Source: Otatea glauca (Eukaryota; Streptophyta; Magnoliopsida; Poales; Poaceae). Taken from it: a DNA stretch of 64,000 bases. Positions 44,130-55,093 of this stretch are shown piece after piece. The first letter of the stretch is position 1. Each line of letters starts with the position of its first letter. The stretch is taken from contig CM070722.1 of the NCBI GenBank assembly GCA_036346275.1, forward strand, positions 25,443,336 through 25,507,335. Direction: 5' to 3'. The notes below the pieces were generated by a model, which did no database searches, was not told the DNA's origin, and was given only the letters and a program-made list of their open reading frames with translations. The translations under genes were made by a program, and so were the position numbers.

Positions 44130-45003
44130 GTTGTGCTCCTTTGAGTTTTGCCCACTTTGTTGTGAGGCTTTGTAAACCTCCCTTCCAGAAATAAAAGTTT
44201 AATCCATTCCTCTCAATTCTGAATTTACTTTCCGCATTTACATTATGCTTTAAACTCCGCAATTTACATTCATGCAATTTACTTTCATGCAAGTTGGATT
44301 TGTCTCCCCTCCTTCTAAATGCTTTTGGATCTTTTGCTGAGGATGTATGATTGATGGATGAGTCTTTTTCAGACTATATCCCAATCATCTAGGCAAATCT
44401 TGTGTTCTTTATTACAAGAAACCGATTTTTGTTCATGAGAAGATCAATCTTGGAAGATCGGGTTTTTGTGCATTCTTGTCTTGTGTTCTAGCTTGTTGTG
44501 ACATGTGGGAAGTCATCTAGGATCATCTTGATCATCAAGAACCCACGAGCAAGTTTGGGGCTCAGTTTTTGGTTTTGTACCCGTTCTTGTGTACACTTTC
44601 GTAAATTTGAAAAAGGTTGGAACTTTGACGTCGATTCTTACAATCGCTGGTTGGAATAGGTTCCTGACATCCATAGGAAGGTGTCCACAAAGTTTCATTG
44701 GGTTTGGATCATTGGATCAAAATATTCCTCAATTTTTCTTTTTGAACTCGCGCTGAAATCACTGTTCATATGCATGTTTTTACTGTAGCTATAGTAACTC
44801 CGATAATACCGCCCCTACATGGGCGGTAGTACCGACCTCAGGCTAAAATTTAAGAAAACTGATTCTTCTGCCTCTATTTGATACCGAAGTATTTTGGCTT
44901 GATTTCTTTGGGTGAAAAATTGCATTTGTGATCTTCTTTGGGGCTTAAAATTTATTTTGGGATCATTCTCCCCCCTCTGATCGCCATCTCGATCCTTCAG
45001 GTC

Positions 45004-45802
45004 TGAACTTGCGCTGCATCGAGCAACGTCTTCATCTGATCAAATACTGGAGTCATCGGGTTGCCCAGATCTAGTGGCGGAAGGTATTTCAGCAGCATGT
45101 GGGCGCATTGGACATTCGCTTCAGGGGTGCTGAAGATGTCGCCATTATGGCTCTAGCTAGATGTTGCTGCCTGCGCACGACTGGGCCTTCTGTTCCGGCC
45201 ATGCTGTTGAGTGGCTTGCTGCCCCTGAGTCACTGGTACCCACAAGCGGGGTGTCGTTGGATCTTCGAGGTCGAGCTGCCTTGTTAGGTTGGCCACGATT
45301 TCGGCCCTGGCCACTGCCGCCAGATCACGATGGTGACCCGTGGTATCGAGTGCCGAGCTTGTACAGCTGTTACCGCGGTGGGATCCTGAGGCAGCTAGCC
45401 TCCCGTGGCGTCTGCTCCGGGGTTTCAATCATGGGAACATTCAGCAGTGTCACCATCGTTGGTTCCCGTCGCGAAGACGCACCGATCTGTTCGGCTGCTG
45501 CTCTGGCCAGTACGGGCGTCACTTTTGCTTTTGGTGTCAATGTACATGAGGACATTCAGCTCCGCCGGATCGAAATCGATGAATCCCACCTCTCCGCAAG
45601 GATTACGAGGATGTGATTCGATGAATCCGACATGCAGCAAGTGCTTGTCTGGCCCCCATCGGTATAGCATGGTCCCAAAGGCGATCTCTAATCCGATCGT
45701 AGGGTCCTGGTCGATGGTGGCGACCGAGTGGAGTCCATCACATGGGCAGTGGCCTAGAAAAATGTTGCTGGCGCGTGTCGAAGACATGCTTTTAATCTGC
45801 AA
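45004..45802 (-). pseudogene. Tat-like gag, N-terminal part
   Basis: From about 45788 the minus strand reads MSSTRASNIFLGHCPCDGLH, continuing with LEIAFGTMLYRWGPDKHLLH and VGFIDFDPAELNVLMYIDTK; after frame changes come AEIVANLTRQLDLEDPTTPR and KYLPPLDLGNPMTPVFDQMK up to the LTR insertion at 45000. It starts just downstream of the primer binding site, where gag belongs. Gag forms the particle that holds the RNA. Stops and frameshifts occur near 45425 and 45150. Homology in this part is weaker than in the capsid core. Confidence 0.65.
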
Positions 45803-45814
45803 AAACAGCTGAAG

Positions 45815-45834
45815 GCCCCTACCGGCGCGCCAAC
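45815..45834 (-). other. Primer binding site of Tat-like element
   Basis: Directly inside the 5' LTR the minus strand reads GTTGGCGCGCCGGTAGGGGC. TTGGCGCGCC..GGTAGGGG is a familiar plant Ty3 primer site; which tRNA it pairs with was not determined. Confidence 0.7.
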
Positions 45835-46465
45835 TATCGAAGGGTCAGAAATCGACAATAAACTTTATGTTTCGGGTACCTTCGTGGAGCAGAGTTAAGC
45901 ACAGGGTCGATGACACACGATGTAGACAGGTTCGGGCCTCGCGGGGGAGTAAAACCCTACTTCCTGTATGGTGAATGCTTGTATATTGAATCTTAAGTAT
46001 AGATCGGGATGCTCAAGCCTAAGTACAAAGAATATGAATCCTAGGCTAAAGCAATGCTTTTGCTATGCGACTATGAGATGCCTAGCGCTAAGGAATCTTC
46101 TGGCTTTCGTCCACCTTTCTCTCGAGGGCGCATACCCTTGGCCTTTTATAGTAGAGGTGTCCTTGCCCCTATCCGAGTCGTAGCCATCTTGGAATCCCAG
46201 ATTGTAGCAGATAGAAAATCTTTCGACTCGTGACCTTCCCCGCGTATCTAAACTCCCTTAGATATCAGGCGTACTCGAGTCGGTTTCTTCATAACAGAAA
46301 GAATATCGAGTCCTTCCCAATATGGTACTATCTTCTCCATGTATATCACATCCCACCGAATTGGGGCCCGTGATATCCGAAGTCTTTATATGCTTTCCCG
46401 AGCATATACGGTTTGATCTTTAAGAGTTGGGCATGCACACGTACCCCATATTTAGATATTCGACA
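45835..46465 (-). repeat. 5' LTR of Tat-like element
   Basis: Same length (631 bp) as the LTR at 31188, no gaps, 31 differences by hand count. Its inner end is TA where the other LTR keeps the canonical TG (plus-strand view). Confidence 0.93.
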
Positions 46466-46470
46466 GTCTT

Positions 46471-46960
46471 CATTCCTTCCGTCGAATTGTTTCTTCATCT
46501 TGCGGTATGGGTGATTCCTCCGAAGGAACCTACAGTGACGCATGTATACAGTTTTGTGCAAGTGATTCAGTCACACACTCTAGGTATCATCTAAGCAGTA
46601 CGTACAGTCTTTAGCTCCTTTTGTACTCTAGCCCGATAGGTTAGCAAGGACAGGATAATCATTTATGGTGCAGAACAACAGGCAGTGCAAAGTGAAGTTC
46701 TCTTGTTTGTATGCATCCCAAACCTATACCCCGAAAACTCATAGTGTTTTCAGATCTTCCACCAATGGTGCTAGGTACACATCAATAAGCTTTGGGCCTT
46801 AGATAAGTACAAACAACAAAATGTACTTCCGCTTCATAGACAACCAAGGAGGAAAGTTGTAGATACAAAGATTCACAAGCCAAGTGCTATGTCGGCTACT
46901 CATGTTACCAAAAGGATTCATTCCATTTATACTCAATCCAAACCTTATATTGCACCCCCT
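46471..46960 (-). pseudogene. TNP2 CACTA transposase, middle part, split by insertion
   Basis: The minus strand reads MNPFGNMSSRHSTWLVNLCI-like sequence (here after a frame change), KLIDVYLAPLVEDLKTL, NFTLHCLLFCTINDYPVLAN with LSGYR, and MKKQFDGRNED up to the break at 46471. These match the 'DGFNPFG.MS..YS.WP' to 'KSFDGKNE' part of TNP2. The remaining half is at 29462-31187. Several stops and frame changes are present, and the N-terminal third is missing. The GTCTT at 46466-46470 is the retrotransposon target duplication. Confidence 0.82.
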
Positions 46961-47149
46961 TATTAAACATATCGTCCTCTACAGCTCTTCTAAAAACATA
47001 GACACCATTAATGTAGTCGGCACTCGCACGATTCTCAGCGTACATCTAGCTTCGGTGCATCTACGCTACGCATATAACAATTAGTGTTAAATATTGAAGT
47101 ACACTAGGTGTGCGCATGTACATATTTTTAAATTATGCACTGCTAGGTA

Positions 47150-47692
47150 CATCTTGAATATAATGCAATTATATAACCAATTACTACCTTAGATCACAAA
47201 GAACAAATGAATCTACAAGCTAGATCTAAACACAATCTTCAAATTCTCTCTTCACCAAACTAGCTAGATCTTAAATATAATGCAATTAGAACCAATTACT
47301 AACCTCTTAGATCACCAAGAACACATGGATCTACAAGCTAAATCTAAACAATCTTCAAATTCTCTCCTTACCAAGCTAGAACTTGAATATAATGCAATTA
47401 GAACTAATTATTAGACTTAGATCACAAAGAACAAATGGATCTACAAGCTAGATCTAAACAATCTTCAAATTCTCCCTTTACCAAACTATTTCTCCCTTTA
47501 CCAAACTAGCTAGATATTGAATGTAATGCAATTAGAACTAATTACTAACCTTAGATCACCAAAAACACAAGGATCTACAAGCTAGATCTAAACAATCTTC
47601 AAATTCTCTCCTTACCAAGCTAGCTCTTGAATATAATGCAATTAGAACCAATTACTAACCTGAGATCACCAAAAACAAATAGATCTACAATC
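47150..47692. repeat. ~115-bp tandem repeat, five copies
   Basis: The marker ATAATGCAATTA occurs near 47160, 47277, 47388, 47520 and 47631, each followed by ATCTACAAGCTAGATCTAAA. Spacing is 111-133; the longest unit has an extra duplication of TCTCCCTTTACCAAACTA. The array lies between the CACTA terminus and the TNP2 gene, where the leader would be. Confidence 0.85.
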
Positions 47693-47814
47693 ACCCTTCG
47701 AAATTAATGGTCTCCTTTCACCGAATCGTCTCACAGCCACAGCCACCTCAAAGATACATCCTGAAACCCTAAAAACACTAAGTGGCTCGGATCTCTGTAT
47801 TATATATTGCTATG

Positions 47815-48129
47815 AGCTATCACAGATGGTTTTATCCATAAACCGTTAGTAATATCCAGGGCTATCACTAACGATTTTGGTATAAAATCATCACTGATGA
47901 CACATGTAGCTATCACTAACCGTCTGTGGTATCAAGTGTCATCACAAACGATTTTGGTATAAAACCGTCAATGATAGCTATAGGTGTCATCATTGACGAT
48001 TTTATACAAAAACCGTCAGTGATAGCCCTGGATATCACTGACGGTTTATTGATTGAACCGTATGTGATGATGGACATCACTGACTGTATTTGTGATGAGA
48101 CATCTAATATAAGCTTTTATGTTGTAGTG
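47815..48129. repeat. CACTA subterminal repeats and right terminus
   Basis: Repeated ACGATTTTGGTATAAAA and TATCACTGACGGT motifs in both orientations, ending with the reverse complement of CACTACAACATAAAAGC at 48129. This is the promoter-side end of the TNP2-bearing element. Confidence 0.82.
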
Positions 48130-48850
48130 TTAGCCAACCATTGGCATACCATATATACATGCATGTCCGATCAACGTACCAGATGTCTACTTATCTAAAA
48201 CCACGAAGGGAACTAAATCCTTTGCAAAAGTCTTGATCTCTACTCAGATCAACAACAACAACTCTGATTAGATAAGCGCCAGGAAATGGACAAACACAAG
48301 CATACCTACAGGGATGAACTGAACTACCAAACAGGACAAAAGAGAGATTTACTTAGTTACTACTAGCATCAGCGGTTGTGAACATGCTCGGAGTGGATCG
48401 ACCGGCCGACCGGGGGTGGCATGCGACGGATGCGCTAGGCTTGGTGTTGTAGGACGGCCATCCAGTCCTCGAAGAACTCGTACGTGATGGCGTGGCGCAT
48501 CAGCCGCATCCCCAGCAACGCCTCGTCCATCTGCTCGACAGCAATGCCTAGGATCTCCTCGACCTAGGCGTGCCGCCCGTCCCCGCATCGGCCGGGCCTC
48601 CGAGGAGAGGTCTGTTGGGAGCTAATAGCATATACGGTACGTAGTACATATCAGTTGTCTATAAAGACTATACCACATAAGATTTTATGTGATGTGGAGA
48701 AGGGAGAAAGATGTTGTCTACTATTTAACAGACGGTCATATAGACGACTTTATATTATGTGTAATTTTTTATAGACAATCTATTAATTATATGAAAGACC
48801 ATTACTGACAAACTATATTGTCACCCTTATATTGAAACTTCATTTGTTAT
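48130..48850. other. Unassigned spacer with one gene-like frame
   Basis: From 48563 to a stop at 48435 (minus) a GC-rich frame reads VEEILGIAVEQMDEALLGMR, LMRHAITYEFFEDWMAVLQH. It looks like the end of a plant protein, but I cannot name a family; a TAG precedes it. The rest has no gene. Confidence 0.35.
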
Positions 48851-51800
48851 TGTGACGACCCTCATTTTTACAAAAAAGGTCTCATGTGCAAACAGTATTA
48901 CTCCCATGATCAGTGGCTAGTATGCACATTTTCAACATTGGTAGCATATCCATACACAATATTATACATGTGATAATGGCAGTTCATTATACAATAAAGT
49001 CTTACAAGATGGAATATATTGCAGCGGAAATTAAAAAACCTTATGGTATGCCCATACAAACCCTTAAGCAACTGACAAGGTATAAACCCTATAAAAACTA
49101 GTCAAAATAATCCCTGTAACATGCGTCAATATATGCGTCTTCTGGAAATTTGCTTTCTTCACCTACTGAACTGACAAATTAAGCAAGGTTAAGTACTTGT
49201 GTACTTGACAAGACTTGTAGTGTATCACAAATGCATATATAGTAAATACAGGCTATGTCAATAGAAAGGCTTCTACGATTATTTTGCATAAAGCGAAGTT
49301 GAACAAGAATATCAAGTAGTAATTTGCAAACGGAATTTATAAGAATAAGTTTAACTGATATGTAAATAACAAGTAATCATAAGATAATTGTTATAACTCA
49401 CAGTCCTCCATGATTGTGAGAATCGAATCATTTCCTTGCTAATCCCTGGCATAAAATCTGAAATAACAACTTTCCAACAAATATTCTCGATGTAATCATT
49501 TTTATGAAAACTCAAAATTCTAACTATATGATGACATTACAAAGTGCCCATGACTGTGGGCACGCCTTTTTCAAAAGTTTTCTACTCTACAGAGGTGTAC
49601 AACTTTACCCATAAGACATGATCGACTCTTTTTGCAAAGCTATTAGCACACTTTCTTTGGTGTGCCGTTACATTACATAGACCTAACTTTGCACTAGTCC
49701 GGTGATGAAAAACCCATACTATGGTGGCAGAAGATATCACTGTACGACGAATGGTTAAGCACCCCATTGTCCCACTTCTCCCTATAGTATGGCATACACC
49801 GTTATATCGGCAGGCGTTATTCCCAACACCTAAGTGAGGGCACCCCTTCAAGCAATCTATATGAGAAAGCCCATACTACTACAGCCTTCTAATGTGCAAA
49901 GTCAAATCTTAGTAACTTAATGGGTTAAGGCCATTCCATACTAGCACTTGTGGTTGTACTATTTTCTTAGCCTGATAACAACACAATAGTTCGGTCCTTA
50001 ATTGACCCGGGCAATAAACCCCCCATCTACGTCCAAGTCCCATGCACATCCGGCTATTGCCAATAATCGCCCGCGTCAAATCATTGTTTTATTTTCATTT
50101 TTACCAAAATATCAGCAACCTTTAATCATATCCAGCCTTCTTAAATTATAAAGAACAACATGTCTCTTCATCTATTTTTCTATTACTAAAACATGGCTAA
50201 GCATGATCAATATGTAATCATATATACCCATGTTGACATTATGTATCTAACCTTATCCTAGTGTTATCAAGGTTCACATGTCAATATTTATTAAGGAAGT
50301 TCCATGAAATAACGGGTATATCTACTAATACCATAATATAGCAAATTTAATGAAATTACGTGCATGCATAATATATTTGACAAAAACAACATTAATTAAT
50401 TTAAATAATAGGATCAACATGATCAAAGGGGTGTTTGCCTTGCTATGTGTATTCTTGTACTGTATCAGGATCGAGGTCGATAGTAGCCAATTTAGGTACG
50501 TCGGTATCTACACGTAATTCGACATAAGCAATAACAATAAGAGGCAAAAAGAAGTAAAATAATACTAAATTAAAAAATAGAAGGTTCTAGTGATAAAATA
50601 TTTTATATGTTGATTTCTAAATTTTTATGTTTTATTTTTATATATTATGAACACTTAAGTTTGTATTATAAAAAGGGCGAATTTCCAATATGGGTTATAT
50701 GCAAGGCATGTCTTCTTACAATTATTTATACAGTATTAGGTAGTCTTGGCCTATAAAGAATTTTAATATTAGTTCTATTTGTATTACCATTTATTTGTGA
50801 TACTTTATTTATATTCTATTCTTATATGTATAGAAACCAAGTCATTTATAAACTTGATTCAAACTAGACCAAATATTGAATATTTTTTATATAAACAGGG
50901 ATATTTTAGTATTAACAGAGCTTAGGATTTGGTTTCACTTTATTTTGAATTTATATGCACTAATTATGGCTATATGAATTTTCAATGCATTGGAAAGTAA
51001 CTTATTTGCAAAATTAATTCAAAATAGGTTCAAATCTAAATACTTTTTACAGAAATGGAATTCTTATGGTCTCAGGAGCATGTATAAATTTTTTTCATCA
51101 TTTTAGGAGTTAGGGTTTACCAATTTCAAATAGTGACCATATTAGGTTTATTAAAATTTTAGATTCAAATATTTCGTACAGAGATTCAAAATTAAATATT
51201 TTTGCATATTCTGAAAGCTTAGGATTTTAGATGAATTTAAAAATTTATTTGACTCGATTTGGACTTAAGATGCGAAAGTTATTGAAGTTTGAAGGTTGTA
51301 GGTTTTTGAAATTGTCAAAATTGGATATTACGTTTTCTAGCCGTGAAAGCGGCTTTCTGTTTTTGGGTTGCTTTTGAATTAACAGCACACAGTAATAGGT
51401 CAGGACCATAGGTCAGCGGCCATGTGAGGGTGAGGGTGTGGGTGGTTGACAGTCCAGGCCCGTGTGGCGGCATCCCGAGGCAGAAGGAAGGTTAGGGGAG
51501 TTTGCAGGCGGTGAGGCTTGGCTGGCGGCTCAGGGAGCAGGAGGGGATCTCTGGCGTTTCATGGGATGGCTTAGAGGTGGATGGTGATGGCCGAAGTTGG
51601 TCTAGCATCAGTGGTAGGTTGCGATAGTGGCGGCGATCAGCCAGGGAAGAAGAAGGACAACTGAGCTCAGCTAACGGGTGAGCGAGCATCAAGGGCACAG
51701 GGGGTTCCATTTTGCTAGCTTACCATGGCGATGGAGCTTTAGGTAGAGCTGGTGACGTGCGGCTGGAGTTGGGGAAGAAGAGCACAGTGCAGCGATGCTA

Positions 51801-53343
51801 TAGGCAGTGGAAGCTGCAAATGAGATGCGCAATAGTTTTAGGGACGCACAAAGACGCTCCAAGCAAGAGGAATCGAAGGATGCCTCACCGAGCAACCCCT
51901 ACCATCGTTTCCCCCTTTTTAGTGAAACTCTAGAAATGGAGAAAATGGTGGCACAGTCTGGGGTGTGGTTTGGACCGTGGGGCTCTAGGGGAAGTGTGGG
52001 AAGTTATTTTGTGCGCTCGGTGGCTTAAATAGACGGACAAGAGGCAGTGGCAACAGAGTATGAACTCGCGTGTCCATTTGCGGGCGGGAACAGAGATGAT
52101 GGTGGCATGATTTCTCCAGTCATGGTCAGTGCAGGACATGAGCGAGGCATGGGGCATCCTTGGTCGTATACGGCAGTCAATGCTTGGTTATGTGGCACTG
52201 GAAAATTTAGATTGATCGGCGCTACAGAGAGGTGCATGGTGACATGGCGCGTTGGCTGGTAGAAGAAGAAGGCATGGGCAGGGGCAATGTCAGGTGGACC
52301 ATGGGCGGCAGTGGCACAAGGCCATGAGCTTCTAGCTAGTGGGGCAGGAAAGAAGGGGACCCACATGGCAATGAGACCAAATGGAACCACTGGAATTCTC
52401 TTCTTTGCATAATGCAAGGTTTTGGCATTAATTGAGCTACCATTCCTAGTCAAAACTTTCTAAAAATTTTCTTGTGTGATCCCTTGGTAATCCTTATCTT
52501 GTCTTAAAAATTTCAGATCATGATCTTATCTATACAATTGTATAAAATTCTGACAATGCCACTGTATCAATTATTTGTTTTTTGATTTTTGTTTTTCTTA
52601 TTTTTCACATTTGGTTCAATTCCTTTTAAAAAAATTTGTGTGATCCTATGGGTTTACAGAGTTAGCCTAAAATTTTCAGATGATGATCAAACATGAGAAT
52701 TGTTATACAATTCTGACAATGTTTATGTTGATTAATTATAGTTTCTACTTATGATTTTCTAAATGCATCAGATAAAGTTTAATATTTTTAAAATTTTTCT
52801 ATAGAGTCTTTTCATTCTTGAGATGATTTCATAAAAATTTAGAAGATAATCTTGTTCTTACATTTTTAATTAAATCTGACAGTGTCACTGTTATTAGTCT
52901 TCAAATACTGTTTTTGATTTTCTTTAGGAACTAAATGCTTTTACATTTCTTTGAAACTTTTTCGAAACATTCTGGAGATGAACTAGGATTTAAATAAATT
53001 TTCTTCATATTTTTATTTTTATGTTTCTCGTCTTTTCATTTTGAAATAAAGGAATTCAACAATATAAGTGATTTTATTAAGGCATTTAATGTTTTCAAAT
53101 ATTTCTGAAATTCTTTAGGAAGGTCCTGGTATTATCTTGAGATTTAATTATAATTTTCTCTATATTTTTTATTCTTATATGATTTTTGAATTTCAAAGTT
53201 TGAAAATAATAGTTTTGATATTAAAAAATTATCAAAATTCACAAATCCAAGGAAAACATAGAAAAATGGAAATTCAGGTTAAAATCATAATTCCTATTTA
53301 ATTGTATATTTTATTTATTTATACATTTTTCCGAGATGTTACA
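48851..53343 (-). mobile_element. Solo-like LTR, 4.49 kb, imperfect TSD
   Basis: On the minus strand it begins TGTAACATCTCGG at 53343 and ends GGGTCGTCACA at 48851. Flanks are GTTAT (48846-48850) and GTTGT (53344-53348), a 5-bp duplication with one change. It matches the solo LTR at 14238-18283 in order: AT-rich repeats (52450-53300), GC-rich U3, TATA box, the CACACC..CTTTG module (about 49560-49680) and the terminal TACTAGCCACTGATCATGGG. No internal coding domains. Open frames at 51490-52450 are U3 sequence. Confidence 0.82.
52023..52032 (-). promoter_or_regulatory. LTR TATA-like box
   Basis: The minus strand reads CTATTTAAGC in the GC-rich U3 of the LTR, at a place similar to the TATA box in the related LTR (15240). 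Confidence 0.45.
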
Positions 53344-53575
53344 GTTGTGCTCCTAGTTTAGCACATCACCAGCTTGATCCAATGCGTCGTCACTCGATCC
53401 GTGTCGCTTACAATGCACACTCGAAAGGCGATGGGTCAAAAAAATGGTAGCAATGGCAAACGGTGAGAGGAGAGAACGTGGGGTTTTGCTAGCATGAGGC
53501 AACTCTGGAAAGGGTATCGGTGCTTTCAACGAAGAGGTTGGCACTTGGGGCGATGAGAAGGTTGTTCATTGTGAG
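53344..53575. other. Unassigned spacer
   Basis: No gene or repeat is recognised. Confidence 0.35.
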
Positions 53576-54312
53576 TAGGGATGAATAATTTCTGATCAAT
53601 TCTGATAATTTTTGACATGGATTCTGTCGATCAGATATGGATACGGATTTTTTCTATAGGATACGGATACAAATTCGGTAGTTTATGGGCCAGATTATCT
53701 GGATATGCACATGGGCTGGGCCAAGGCTACTCTTTTGGCCACAAAAGGTTTCTGAATTTCAAAATTATTTTATAATTTAATTAATTTACAAATCAAATTT
53801 TAATTATTAAAATTGTTAAACCAACTCTAAAAATTACGAAATTTTTTAAGAAAGTTCTTGACAAAATCGAACATTTAAAAAATTATTTTGAATATTTTAT
53901 TAGCTTTTAAATTTTCTTGAAAATTCAAAATCTACTATATTAATAGTAAAATATTTTCAATAAGTAGCTAAAAATGCATAAAAGACTCGTAAATACGTAA
54001 TTTATCATTTTAAACATAATTCAAGAAAAAATACAAACCTTGGATCATTACATGTTCTTCATGAATGTTTGGAGCAAATAAACTAGTTATGTTTTCTCCA
54101 TTTTGTTAGTATAATTTAAAGGGTTTTCATGTTCCAATAAATATCTGTGACCGTATTCATTTCAATTCGTATTCACTTCGTATCCATATTCGACATTATC
54201 CATTTTCATATATGTATCCGGGTTATCCGTATTCGTATCCGTATTTAAGAAAAAATAAGGAAAAAAATATAGGAGAGCCATTATTCGTCCATATTCGTCC
54301 GTTTTCATCCTA
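53576..54312. mobile_element. Non-autonomous hAT-like element, 737 bp
   Basis: The ends are TAGGGATGAA and the reverse complement of TAGGATGAAAACGGACG. Flanking 8-mers ATTGTGAG and ATTGTGGG differ at one base, which fits an 8-bp hAT duplication. Subterminal GATACGGAT/ATCCGTATTC motifs repeat in both orientations. No transposase. Confidence 0.68.
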
Positions 54313-54756
54313 ATTGTGGGAGACCAAGCGTATTTAGCAGCTGGAGCCCAAAATTCAAGCAAGCAAACCTTTTTTGTTAAGAAAGGCATCCAACTTCTCT
54401 TGAAGCTCAAAAACTTCTGCTGGAACGAAATAGGCCAGTTCGGGATAGATTATGGATTATAGATAATGGATCATAGGAGAAACTGCTTCTGATTATGGGA
54501 GAATCGGATCAGGTCAGCTGCGACTTCTAGATTCCAGACCGAGCCGACGAGAATCAGTAAAAATCGTATTTCAACCGGATTCTAATTCTATGTAGAGACA
54601 ATTTCTAATTGTGAGAGAAGCTGTCTATAATCCTTTCGTTTGTCAAATAATCCAGAGTTTTTTTAAGCACAATCTGTCTCGATCGGGGCCATATTTCCTT
54701 TCGTTTTGGGATTTTTTTCTTTAATATTTATTTTTATTCTTTTTTCAAAACTAGGC
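54313..54756. other. Unassigned spacer
   Basis: No gene. Some GATTATAGATAATGGATCATA-like palindromic sequence suggests another small hAT-type remnant. Confidence 0.35.
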
Positions 54757-54784
54757 GTCGGGGTTCTGAAATTGCAAAAATATG

Positions 54785-54920
54785 CGCCGATCGCCCGTAT
54801 ATGGGGCGATCGCCCCATATACAGGCGATTATTCTCGATTCTAACGGTCAGGTAACGATAGGGGGCGAGGCGTCCACCTATCGCCTGAGAGGGCGATCGC
54901 CCCTATTTGAAGCGATCGTG
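54785..54920. repeat. GCGATCGC palindrome cluster
   Basis: 54797-54822 is a perfect 26-bp palindrome (half-site GTATATGGGGCGA). It is flanked by CGATCGCCC on the left and AGGCGATT on the right; further GGCGATCGCCCC and GCGATCG copies lie at 54890-54918. Confidence 0.85.
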
Positions 54921-55093
54921 GCGGGGCTAGTTAATTTTTAATTTTAATTCCTAATTAATTTTCCAAGAATAATCAATAGGACAGAAATAACGAAAATTCT
55001 CATAGTACTGATGTACTTTAATATTTTAAATCTTTAAAGAATTGATACCTCTTAGTATTGATTATAAATAATTTTTAACAAAAATGGTCATAA

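Larger units (their letters stand above)
41665..44999 (+). mobile_element. TGAAGGACC-family LTR inserted in gag, itself interrupted
   Basis: The first part (41665-42498) begins at CCATGTGGAGGTC, lacking the expected TGAAGGA start; the second part (44130-44999) ends CATCTCGATCCTTCA. Together they make about 1.7 kb, matching the solo LTR at 55094 in the same orientation. The gap is filled by an inverted LTR of the same family (42499-44129). A TATA-like GTATAAATAG lies near 42443. No reliable target duplication is left. Confidence 0.85.
31188..46465 (-). mobile_element. Tat-like Ty3 retrotransposon, 15.3 kb with nested LTRs, TSD GTCTT
   Basis: Two direct LTRs of 631 bp (31188-31818 and 45835-46465) bound the element, and GTCTT is repeated outside both (31183-31187, 46466-46470). 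On the minus strand come the primer site, gag, protease, reverse transcriptase, RNase H, a second RNase H-like region and integrase, then about 5 kb before the 3' LTR with two plus-strand (antisense) transcription units. This domain order and the antisense genes mark the Tat lineage. By hand count 31 of 631 LTR positions differ (about 5%). Gag is interrupted by two nested LTRs (41665-44999). All coding parts are broken. Confidence 0.92.

Noticed and set aside
51492..52453. Frames in the GC-rich part of the LTR at 48851-53343
   Set aside because: They correspond to U3 of a solo LTR and have no domain on either strand.
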